Shown in pieces: positions 11,796 through 21,879 of a DNA stretch of 64,000 bases. The notes beneath the pieces were generated by a model. The model ran no database searches. It had not been told where the DNA came from and saw nothing but the letters and a program-made list of their open reading frames with translations. The number at the start of each line of letters is the position of its first letter. Within the stretch, counting starts at the first letter, position 1. The DNA is taken from assembly GCA_900074885.1 (NCBI GenBank), contig FJUW01000004.1, positions 2,151,633-2,215,632 on the forward strand, written 5' to 3'. Origin of the DNA: Rhynchosporium graminicola (taxonomy: Eukaryota > Ascomycota > Leotiomycetes > Helotiales > Ploettnerulaceae). Made by a program: the position numbers and the translations under genes.

Positions 11796-12200
11796 GATGG
11801 ACGGCGATTCAGCCCAAAAAGAGGTGTCATTGCAGGGCCAAAGCGCCATGGCAAGAGCAGAAGCAATGAAAGGATTAGGCTAAAGCACTCTCGAAGCTTC
11901 GACCTCGGTTGATGAGTATGCAATACCCAACTTCCTTCAAGCTTTCACTAAGCATCACTAGCTGAACATTTCAGGGAGCCACAGCCGATGGTCCGCTAAC
12001 CACATCATCAGGTAGCATCCTCAAATTCCCCCACGACCCAACTCGATGGTCACCTTCGATTTCCAGAAGGATCTTATCTGCCGCCACTCGCCATTCTTTG
12101 CAGTTTATAAAAGCGCAACAGAAGCCCGGCAGACTTAGATATACGACGAAGTTCAATTACTCAATCAGTCATCTTGCTAAGCATTCAGTAATTTATCAGA
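11796..12200 (+). pseudogene. BTB/POZ relic A (N-terminal half only)
   Basis: A leader-like frame starts at ATG 11796 (MDGDSAQKEVSLQG...) and is stopped by a TAA about 40 codons on. From about 12040 a BTB signature is readable: MVTFDFQKDLICRHSPFFAV, followed by a TAG at 12136-12138 where CAG fits, then IYDEVQLLNQSS. The second half of the fold is missing. A second relic begins about 100 bases further on, so this looks like one of two tandem copies that lost its 3' part. Confidence 0.55.
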
Positions 12201-12249
12201 CGACGCCGCGCTGAGGATTCAGTCAAAATCTACTGGTAGAAATCAGCAA

Positions 12250-12830
12250 TCCAGGGCCAATATTCACCACCAACGTAGCATTGGCGAGCTGCAAGGATGA
12301 TTCTGGGGAATTCACTTTCCACATTCATAAGGGAATCATATGTCATCATCCTCCCTTTTCCGAAGCTGCTTTCAATGGACCGTTCGCCAAGGGTCGAACT
12401 CAGCACATGGAGCTACTGGACGTGGATGAATATTACTTACTTTGACATCCTACCAACTAGCTCCCTATTCAGAGAATCGGAATCCCATCTGGAGTTGAAA
12501 TCACACACATTCCTTTCCTAACGAGACATTGGACCTTGGCCGAGCGATTCATCATGCCGAAGCTGCAGAACCAAGTCATCCATGTCTTTTATCCGGCATT
12601 ATGTCCTGATATTTACTATTTCTAATTGCCGGGACTCGAAAAAGAATTGAAGAATTATGATTCTGTCATGTTGAGTGGACTATCGGTGGATGAGGTGACA
12701 GTCATGACGGACCAAAGATCGTTTGATCATTTCACCCCGACGCTTGGAACAGAGAGTCTTCGTGAACTTGCGAAGCTGATGAAAAGGAATCAGAAGCTTT
12801 GAGTCAAGGTTATGTGGCCTATGGAGTGAA
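12250..12830 (+). pseudogene. BTB/POZ relic B
   Basis: A second BTB start is readable from about 12250: GPIFTTNVALASCKDDSGEF, TFHIHKGIICHHPPFSEAAF, GRTQHMELLDVDEYYLL, then a TGA near 12440. The later helix LAERFIMPKLQNQVIHVF appears near 12535-12590 in another frame, and a third frame (LEKELKNYDSVMLSG...) runs to a stop near 12802. The succession of fold elements identifies the family, but the frame is broken several times. With relic A it shows that two copies decayed side by side. Confidence 0.55.
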
Positions 12831-13774
12831 ATCTTGTCGCTATGGATGTTACAAAGGCGGAGAAGATTCAAAATCCAGAAGGAGTGGTGGGAAGCTGTCG
12901 GAGGATTACACAAGCCTGTCGAAGACAGATGACTCAGATTGAGCCACAACAACATTCACCGGAAGAATACTTGTCTCTAGATTAGCTAGGTAGTATCGTG
13001 CGAAATAGCGACCATCTTTAAGAGCAAAGATTTTTAAACAAAAGAAAGGCATGAAGCACAACACGACGAAAATCAATAAGACGTGACATCAATACGATGT
13101 GAACACGGAGCAGAGTAATGTAAATGAATTAGAAAAACCCTGTAGCGCAACCTCCACTTGCGATTGCCTGCTCTGTGCTCATTTCCAATCTCAGCAGTCA
13201 TGGATGAGGAGTTTAGCCCGCCTTCACCTGTCGGCTGAACACAGTGTACTCAGAGTTCCCCAACAGAAGTATATACAGTACATCTATAAAAAGTGAGATT
13301 GTCCAGATCTCAACTCTGCCAGCCTTAGTAGACTCATAATCATACATATGTACGAAGTTGCTTGAGCTTTCAGGCTCAAAATTTAGGTGAGTTCACCTTT
13401 CCGTTTACGCGCTAGTAGGCTATTATCCTGCTTTCCTTATTTATGTTTTCACCATCTCCCTTCCTCAACTCACGACCATCACCAATATAAAATCATCTGC
13501 GGCTAGTTTCCGAAAGCCGCAATACAGAGCTCACGGTCTAGAGCAAACCTTGTCGATCGACTACGCACCTCTGATTATTTCTCGCAGCCAATCACGAATC
13601 TGGTTCACGGTTAACCTCGCGCAGTAATCACCAATATTGCGGGCAAAATCCGCCCTAGAGCAATCTCCAATATCCAAAACAGAGTCGGCCGAGCTTTCTC
13701 ATCGTCAGAACAGCAGATATACGGAAGTCAAATTCCAAGCATGGCAGGCAGAGCTCCAGCCAACCAACTGCCTC
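12831..13774. other. Gene-free interval
   Basis: About 0.9 kb. No supportable gene. The part from 13430 onward is pyrimidine-rich, as expected for the 5' region of the BTB gene that starts at 13775. Confidence 0.4.
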
Positions 13775-14488
13775 ATGGGAAACGAGCGAAACCCAATCTA
13801 CGGTAAGCGTCTAAGCGCAAAGTCTCGATTCTTTGAATCAGCAGCTAACTAAGCTTGATCTCCCCAAGAAATCGCAGTCATCCTTGTAAGAGAAGAAAAT
13901 ATGGTCCCGGGGAATCCGACCGCGGCAAAGAAGAAGTTCAGCATCCATAAAGAGTTTCTCGTCCATTACTCTCACTACTTCGCGAGCGCTCTTGCTCAAA
14001 GTCAATTGGACAGCTTGATAGTTGAAAACGTCAACCACGCTGCATTCGGTCACTTTGTGCACTGGTTGTATCATCAAAACCTCGACATGGTCGAGCAAAC
14101 CTCCACGCTTGTTACCCAGGTCAATATCTGGCAGCTCAGTCAACGGTTCGGTATTCCATCTCTTCAGAAATGTGCTATGGATGTCATGCACGCACTAGCC
14201 TCTCGCAATCTTACGTTGGGATTTGGTCTAGGATGTCATTTAAGTCATATATTTGAGGTGGCAGCCTCCGCTCACTGTGAGGATCTAGAAAGCTTTCTAT
14301 GCGAAGTATTGGTTAAGACGAAGCAGCGGGCGGTATTTTCAGTTTTGATCAAACATGCAGGTGTGAAGCTGGCCCAGAGAGTTGCTGTGGGTTTGAAGGA
14401 CCAGGACGATAGTTCAATAACCCTTGATCTCAGTCCAGCTTCTGACCACTACATCCCACCCAATCACAGATCGCGAGACCTGATGTAA
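13775..14488 (+). CDS. BTB/POZ domain protein (intact, two exons)
   Basis: Exon 1 (13775-13802) encodes nine residues; a 66-nt intron with a GCTAAC branch site leads into exon 2 (13869-14488). The product is 215 residues. The BTB fold starts immediately: EIAVILVREEN, KKKFSIHKEFLVHYSHYFAS, HAAFGHFVHWLYHQNLDM, NIWQLSQRFGIPSLQKCAMD. The C-terminal 90 residues form the usual variable helical tail ending HYIPPNHRSRDLM. The short first exon is chosen because it is the only one that splices in phase. Plus strand, same as its neighbours. It lacks the acidic tail of the 6.6 kb copy. Confidence 0.75.
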
Positions 14489-15242
14489 CAAGATGTAATT
14501 GGGAGAGCCATTGGAGGAAGCGGATCTGGGTAGGAAGCATGCGTTGGGAATTGGCGAAGATTGCGAATGAAAATAGCAGAGGACAGGGTAAAGGACGGTT
14601 TCATTATTCTCCAGAGAAGCTTGTTCTACACGAAGTTGAAGACACGAAGAGTTCAGACGCGAGGTCTCTCTATGTCAGTAAATAACAAACACGGCTGGAG
14701 GTTCAAGGCTACGAGAATGAATGCATCGAGAGCATAAAACAAACAGACTTGAGGAACAAGTCGAAATCAAGTCCTACCTGGCTCAACTACCATAGTCAAG
14801 CCCTTCAAGACCTAGCCTCGGCAGATATAAGAGTCTTATGCGCCTTTTCCTGCGCAAATTGTGTCTAAACAAGGTTTTATTTCATTTCAAGGCTGCATTC
14901 GCCTGCATCATCGGCGCAGATGAACAGTCCTTCAGCTTCAAATTAGAGAGAAGAACTTCGACCTATCTAATTCACTTCACAAAAAGGAATCGGTTAAAAT
15001 GGTCAGAATAGGCTTCTGCGAAAGTCTCAGCAGCCCATTACGAAAATTATATTCCATCCTCCCAGACAGCAGTTCTCTTTTTATTCGCCATCGCAGTCGT
15101 AATCCAACCTCACTTTCTCGTCGTAGCTTACGGAGTTCCGGTTGCCAACGGCCAAGTTACGACCGAGACCTCTCAATGCAAGGAGATCTCTTGTTCTATC
15201 CGATCGATCAATTAACTGCCGGCGCTCTTTTCAGATCTTGGT
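14489..15242. other. Intergenic / 5' leader
   Basis: About 750 bases between two intact BTB genes. A frame at 14999-15253 has a start but no domain and runs into the next gene out of frame; I treat it as leader sequence. CT-rich blocks precede the ATG at 15243. Confidence 0.4.
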
Positions 15243-15999
15243 ATGGCAGATAAGACTCCAATCAAGCGAAGAAAGATCGCGTGAGCTTTTAATCCTATGC
15301 TCAAGAAACCAAGCTTGCAGTAAGTTCGCGCAGCTCTGCATCAATTCTTCTAGAGTGACACTAATAGAGCTGCTTCCAAGGCAAGAACAAACTACGGTTT
15401 GTGTCGAACTCGACACCGATGCCACTGGACACAGCAAACAAAACAAAAGATACTTTATTCACAAAGCATTCCTATGCTTCTACTCGCCATTTTTCACCGT
15501 ATGGTCAACGAATCCTAAGAGTACCGATGTGATAGTTATCGAGGGGATAAGTCACGAAGCGTTTGGCATTTTCGTACATTGGATCTACTACCAAGATCTG
15601 AAAAGTCTCGATATCACGCCAAGCTTCAACGATATGATCCGTGCTTGGAACATGTCCGCATCGATCGGTGTTCCTGTTCTGCAGAATTCTGCCATGGATT
15701 GGCTACATGAGGAAGCTTTCCTCGATTCACTGACGAAAAACAAACAAGAACTCCACTGGGGCGAGATCTTCAAAACTGCCAACCAGGCCGCAAGCACGGC
15801 CCTGTTGGATTTTTGCGCGATTTGCTGGCGGCTACGAAAGACAACCAGCTGGCTGCACAAATGGTGGAGCATACCAAGCCCAGCCATGATGGCAGACGTT
15901 ATCCTTCGGAAGACACAATGCGCGAGTGACCCAGAGGTTTCTGCTCTTCTTCCTGTTTCTAAATATCGCATCCCAATTCCTGCCCCGGCGGATAATTGA
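15243..15999 (+). CDS. BTB/POZ domain protein (intact, two exons)
   Basis: Exon 1 (15243-15280, MADKTPIKRRKI) and exon 2 (15381-15999) join in phase across a 100-nt intron (GTGAGC donor, CTAATAG branch-like site, CCAAG acceptor), giving 218 residues. BTB elements: TTVCVELDTDATG, KRYFIHKAFLCFYSPFFTVW, HEAFGIFVHWIYYQDLKSLD, IRAWNMSASIGVPVLQNSAM. The variable tail ends KYRIPIPAPADN. The basic 12-residue N-terminus could be a nuclear signal, but that is only a composition remark. A longer unspliced reading from 15142 is open but lacks the correct BTB start. Rightmost member of the cluster. Confidence 0.75.
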
Positions 16000-17408
16000 T
16001 GAAGGTCTTTTAGTAGCGAAAGAGAAACTAAGAGGAAAATGTCATGCTGGATAGAAATCAATGGGACATTACCAAATCTGCAGTATTTGAGAGGAGCGAA
16101 TAACAGGAGGATTCCATAAGACCCATGATTGAGGCGACGGGTAACGGAATTCTACATCGTGCTCTGAGTACCATGATAGTCACCCAAGTGAACAACGAAT
16201 GTTACTGAAATCGGATTAGCTCTTACTTCATGTAGACTTCCCTAAGTGATGGTGATAAGTTAATGTGGCACGCAGCGCAACATTCTGCTCAACAAGTATA
16301 CTGATCCTTCGATGCCCTCCGCCAACCATTTGAGGTACTTCGATTACATCCACGGCCCGGAGTTATTCGAACTTAAACCGCTGTGTGTACCTACTCACAG
16401 CTAGCACTTTTAGTAAACCTTACTGCGATCAGATTTTGCCTATACAACTCGCAGATCAAACGAGGTATATTTCCATGATCAGCTTACACTTTCAAAGTTA
16501 TCTATTGAGTTTCAACTGCAGTTTTCTTTAATTTCTACTATATCGGGCTGACTTACCAAAATTTATCTTCTCGTTTTGTGAGTAATTCTTTATATTCCTA
16601 GCATACTCGGTAAATGTCTGAATTCTTTCGACGTGCCAGCTATCTACTGGATGATCTAACAATCTGATCAATCCTAGCTACAAACTATTCCTCATCATCA
16701 ACCTGACAATCAATCGCATCTCATCTCATCAATTACCTTCAACTTCTCAACCTTTCAGGATTCCAATCCCCAGTCACACGCATCTTCACACGCATCTCGC
16801 CTTCTCATCAATCCCTGCGTTTTAATCATCTCCCCTTTTCTCTCTATACCCATCGCTAACTATCCCCGTGGTAATTCGCCAGATCCTCATACGTGTATTC
16901 GCAAGATGTCTCTCTCTCATATAAGTTCGATACTGCCAGTAGAACGATAGTCGTTCTGAAGAAAAGCCTGCTTGCTTTGGGCTCAGACGAGCAAGGTGAA
17001 GCAGAGTCGAAGGGATGTCTGAAGGCTATACTGTGTATCAAGAATCTATCTCTCTTAAGCTTTATGGACTTGAAGTATATCTATGCTAAGCCAACCTATT
17101 TCGCGTCCAGTAAAGGAGTGGAGTCTTGGATCATAAGTCATTATCAAATATGTTGAAATCTTACTACGACTTCCAACGCTCATAAGCTTCAATCTTGCAA
17201 TAGCCTCCCGCAACTTTACACTTATAGCCTATCACCATCTCAAGATAGATTCATAACCACGAGAAATATAAGTTAGGAGTGAAATTCAAGTCTCACTCAA
17301 TGCTGACGAAGCGGTTAGCGGATTATTTATCATTATTCGTTCCTCTATGGCACCTACAATGTCATAACCTCATAATCTCGGATAGATCACATCCCTACCC
17401 ATTACCAC
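16000..17408. other. Gene-free interval at the end of the BTB cluster
   Basis: About 1.4 kb. The stretch 16680-16860 is strongly CT-rich (repeated CATC/TCATC), resembling a promoter-proximal leader, but no gene follows it; frames at 16893-17156 and 17279-17629 have no domain, and the latter is antisense to the RING-CH gene end. It may be the leader of a lost gene. Confidence 0.4.
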
Positions 17409-19154
17409 TCATTTATGGCTTAACATTTCTCTCTTATCCCAATCCAGCACTCTCCTCTTCCCAAAATTCTTCGCTTTCCTCCATTTGCAATACAACGTCA
17501 CCGCATCCTTCAACACCACAAATAGACATCCACCAACCACACTCCTCGCCCACTTCTGCCTCAGAAATCCGCCCGCAAAGCCTCCCCTACCAAAGCCTCC
17601 CGTCCACTCCGTCGGCAGCGCTAGCTTGAGCAAGTCCCCTATAGTAGAAGATATTGTTGGAAAGGCAAGAGCGCCAAGCACAGTGGAAGCAATCGGTGCA
17701 GGAGGGATATTGCGTCGTAGATTCCAATTATCAACATGGCGCATTGGTCCCGCATTAGGATCTGCGTCCGGATTTGCATTCTCAATACCGCCATCCTGTC
17801 CTTCTTGTCCAGCCTCTGCTTCTTCGACTGCTGCACCAACGTCGGCATTTGCAGCTGGGACTTCGAATTCCTCCCTACCCCACTCAACGTTAAAGATCAA
17901 CTCCGCCTCCCCATCCGGATTCTGATTCTGGATTTCCTCCGCGGTCTCGCCTTCACGGGGCTTTCGTTGCACGGCGAGGTCCCACTTCTTTTCGAGGGAG
18001 GAGAACAGAGATTTGTAAAGTGCGTTATAGGCTTTCTTGATGAATGGCATGGTTGCGAAGGTTAAGCCTGGGGAGGGTGGCCAGGTGAGGTTGAAATTAG
18101 GGTGCGTCTTTTGGTGTTTGAGGAAATACTGGCTTTGCGTTAGTTAATGTCCTGTGATTCTTTGGCGAAATCGAATTCCGAACATAAGATTTTCCCAGAA
18201 CGAAACACTTGAAAGTCATATGATTGCTGTTGAATTTTTTGAGGATACTTACAATAGGGAGTATAACTGCAGAAGCTTGATCCGCGAAATTTGTCCGGAG
18301 GAGAATGAGAGAGGGTGCGACCAATGGCAAAGAAAGCAGTAAATTATAGTTATACGCCCAGAGAGTAGTTGGAAGGAACGGTTCCAAAATATGCAAACTT
18401 CTCGTGAATAACGACTTGAAGGAGTTATCATATCTTCCCAGTCGAATAGGACCTCCTAGCAGAGCTACCGCTTCAGACCTCCCGAAAACCATACATATTG
18501 AATTCAGCCCGTACACTAAACACCCAGAATAAAGGAAGCCGAGCGATGTGCTCACTATCACCGGAACTTTCATGGAATCTACAAATTGTTGTACAGCTCC
18601 GTAGGCTTTCAAGATAGGGTCTTGGGGTCGTTGTATTATCCAAGTGGCTTTGCATTGCGGACAGTTTATTGCTACTTGTGGGACGAGGTCGCCGGATTTA
18701 GGAGCTTCTTGGTCTGCGATGTAATCTAGCAGGCAGGAATCGTGTGCTGTCAGGGAGCAGGGACATGGTCGCCTCCATTCTCCGTCTTCGGGTCTGTCGT
18801 CTGTATCGTCTTGTTGACATATCCAACACTAAGCTAGACTCAGCGAGGGCTCAATGTAGAGGGAGATGGAATATGTCTCGAAGGTATCCTGTGACATTCA
18901 GAAAAGGGAAATTGGGACCTATTACTTACTCTGCGAGATTCTGTTGTAGACTGTATGATAGGCAGCGATGTGCTGTCGGCGACTGGAGGAGAGGCGGCGA
19001 TTTGCAGGACGTTGTTAGAAGATATCAAATCAGGCTCTGGTTGGGAATATGTAATCTGCTGCATCGTGGAAGCTTCATAATTCGTTGAGGAGGGTGTTTG
19101 CTCTGTCGGTGAGGAGCGCTCTCGAGGGGCTTGGGATGGAGCATGGGAGGCCAT
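17409..19154 (-). CDS. RING-CH (MARCH-type) membrane E3 ubiquitin ligase
   Basis: Exons 19154-18930, 18828-18253 and 18128-17409 join in phase (introns 101 and 124 nt) into 506 residues. Exon 1 is a Ser/Thr/Pro-rich disordered N-terminus. Residues 76-134 are the zinc-binding domain: CWIC (76-79), CPC (97-99), H104, C107 and CPQC (131-134), the C4HC3 order of RING-CH domains. Hydrophobic segments follow (VIVSTSLGFLYSGCLVYGL, LLLSLPLVAPSLILL), and another lies near the end (VVGGCLFVVLKDAVTLY), so it should be membrane-anchored. The Glu/Asp/Asn-rich loop at about residues 300-360 is probably cytosolic. RING-CH ligases ubiquitinate membrane proteins in the ER/endosome system; the substrate is unknown. 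Confidence 0.88.
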
Positions 19155-19860
19155 TCCGGTGAATTCGTGGATCTGGTGGGAGGTAGGAGTCGTGAATTAC
19201 GTTTCGCATTTAAGGTCGGCTTCGGTACCTTTTCTTTATTGCATTTTGACCTGGATGAAGACAAGCAGAATGCGGTGTCGTCGGGAGGCTGTGAAATGCC
19301 GAGGCAAGTGTAGTTGTAATCGTACCCCTGCCCTGTTGCCAAGCTCAACCTTGTTCAGCCTTGCGACGACGAAGAGGTCAAAACGCGGAACGAGCAGCTT
19401 CCTGCTTATTTATTCCGTTATATCAAGTGAGCAGACATTATTTGCTTCCCTTGATGGAGAAATTGTCATATATTCATAAACACTCTGGTATATCGTATTC
19501 GAGAAATTTCAGCCAGTTTAGTTCCATGCAGAATCGAGTCGCTACTTCCTTGTTGGGCATCACATTCAACAACCAGATTCGTGCCGTGGTCTATACTACG
19601 ATCAAATTCCCCTTCGAAGCTTGCACTCTTTCTTACAACAAGTTGGTTGTAAGAATGCTGAGAATGAGCCAGGAATTGAGGTAGACATTCTCCCTGTCAT
19701 TCTATGCTGTTTGTTGGTTCCCTCACCTCAAAGATGATGTGGAGTGTAGGTCAAATTTTTAGTACAAATTCAATTCCCCCTTCATACCCTCTCCCTCTCC
19801 CTTTCTCTCGTACCCGTTCTCCTTCTTTCTACACCATATATTTTCTACCTCATGTAACCC
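19155..19860. promoter_or_regulatory. Intergenic region between divergent loci
   Basis: About 700 bases between the RING-CH start and the decayed glycosyltransferase, which is on the other strand. CT-rich just before 19860. Short frames present lack domains. Confidence 0.35.
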
Positions 19861-21384
19861 AACATGGGTCGGCGAAGACCCTCACGCTGCTCCTCTTCCT
19901 CACAGTCATCGGCACCATCTTCTTCGTCGCGCGAGCAGGTAACAGGAGCCATCTCAAGGATACCTAGCTCCCCAACCCCAGCGACTCAACACCGAACATC
20001 GAAAATGCACCCGTGTACAGAAGATTTACAATGGCTAGAGAACGACAAGTTTACTTACCCATTGAACTACATCTCCCGCGACATCTTCGCCGTCCATCTG
20101 CAAAATTCGACCGACCTTCCTTATCCATTGTAGATGAACCTCTTTTCCATGAGTTCACAACCATTGACCTCGCTAAGTCTACAACAGTCGATATCTCCAA
20201 GTGTCTGCCACCACTCCATCTCAAAGTTCCGAGAATCAGCCCACCAATAACAAATGCGTCGAATATTATATTTGAACTACAAACGACACTCAGCCGGTTG
20301 AGGGACACAATGAAGTACATGGAGCGCTGGCTCCCCCATACCAACGCCCGGCTATTCGCAATAGTGATCGAGAATGAGGAGAAAGCCGCCGATAATAAAA
20401 CCACGGCTGCTCTCGAGAACGACTACCACCCCAAAGGCATGAGTGTTTCGATCATCCACCCGGTCTCGCGAAAGGATACCTTTGAACGATACTTCTCCCT
20501 GGTGAAAGTCATGCACGGAGCTCGTGATTTCTATACCTAATGGACGATCTTGGTAGACGACGATACGTTCTTCCCCAGCATGCACGAATTACAAACCTTA
20601 CTCTCCAGATACGACGCCAGCAGAGAAAAATACATCGGCTCTCTCCGAAGACTGGTGGGCCGTAAATCAATACGGGCTCATGGGTTTCGGTGGCGCTGGC
20701 ATCTTCCTCTCCTTCCCTCTCGCAGAAGTCATTTCGGAACACAAGGACGAATTTCAATCGCACCCACGCACCACACAGCAAGAGACGTAACGGTCATGGA
20801 CTGTACATACCGCTTCACATCCACCAAAATTACCCACGTCCCTGGTCTTCATCAATTCGATATGTATAGCTACTTATCCAGCTTCTACGAATCAGGTCGT
20901 GAAATGATCTCCCTACATCATTGGAAATCAGATTTCAAACTCGAAATCGACAAAAATGCACCATGCGGCTGAGATTTGTGATTCTTGCTTTCTTCAACGA
21001 TGGCAATTCGGTCGCGACACTGTCCTCTCAAACGGCTCCTCCATCGCGCACTATCCCGATGGCCATCTCACTGGTAAGAAGCAGGCTGGTCTGTTAGGTG
21101 GCAAAGGAAGGGATCAGAAGATTAATCTTGATTAGATGGAAAAGACTTGGGATGATATTAATGTTTTGCATAGTCTGGCGCCGGTGAGGGAGAAGATGGG
21201 CGAGGAGGATAAAGTTACTTATAGATTGCTGGATAGTGTGAGGGTTAATGCAGAGGGAGAGGATGGTACGGTGGTTAGGCACGTATATTGGAGTGATGGA
21301 GGTAGTGCAGGGACGCATACTGTTATTATTGTTTATTGGAAGGCTGGACTGTCAGTAAAGAGAGGAAATGATACGACTCCTTGA
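19861..21384 (+). pseudogene. Fringe-like (DUF604 / GT31) glycosyltransferase, decayed
   Basis: The family is recognisable in pieces in successive frames: an N-terminal signal-anchor-like segment TLLLFLTVIGTIFFVARAG (about 19890-19950); LQWLENDKFTYPLNY and SRDIFAVHLQNS; VDEPLFHEF ... MKYMERWLPHTNARLFAIV; WTILVDDDTFFPSMHEL with the DxD-type motif; DWWAVNQYGLMGFGGAGIFL; VTVMDCTYRFTSTKITHVPG; DSCFLQRWQFGRDTVLSNGS; KTWDDINVLHSLAPVREKM. Damage: a TAA at 20538-20540 right before WTILVDDD (CAA fits), a one-base loss near 20641, a return shift near 20785, another shift near 20960, and a TAG at 21133-21135 (CAG fits). Intact relatives are Golgi type II membrane enzymes of about 450-500 residues. It cannot encode a full enzyme. 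Confidence 0.75.
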
Positions 21385-21879
21385 ACTGGCGTTTGTCTTG
21401 AGCGAGGTGTTTGGGATGGGAAGTACAAGAGTACAGCCACAGACTCTGTTTGCACGAGATGTGCAGGAGAACCCTAATAGGTTGCCGTTTGCCGATGGCT
21501 TCCCTACCTACCTTGATCTCAGATGCGTGTTCTCGAGACTTCAAATACCAGCACGATGAATTCCTTTCACAACTCGGATATGCTCGGCTTATTGCGATGT
21601 GCCACAGGACTTCCTCTTGGGGGTGAATCAGATCATGAATCAGATGATCAGGAGGAAGGAATTCGAGTTGTCTGCAACGTATTGTATATTTCATGTGGTC
21701 TGAGGAGATGAGCAATAGCGATATAGTTTATCGCGAGAAGGGAGAATAGCGTGAGCAACAGACGGCTAGCTGGCATGAAAAGCGCCTGGCTAGCAGCACA
21801 CGTATTCAAAGTACAGTATAGTACTGAAAAGAGAGCAGTCTAGTATGGAAGCTCGTATGTCAGTCTTCGTAAGGATTCA

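Noticed and set aside
17279..17925. Ser/Pro-rich plus-strand frames at 17.3-17.9 kb
   Set aside because: Antisense to the last exon of the RING-CH gene; low complexity only.
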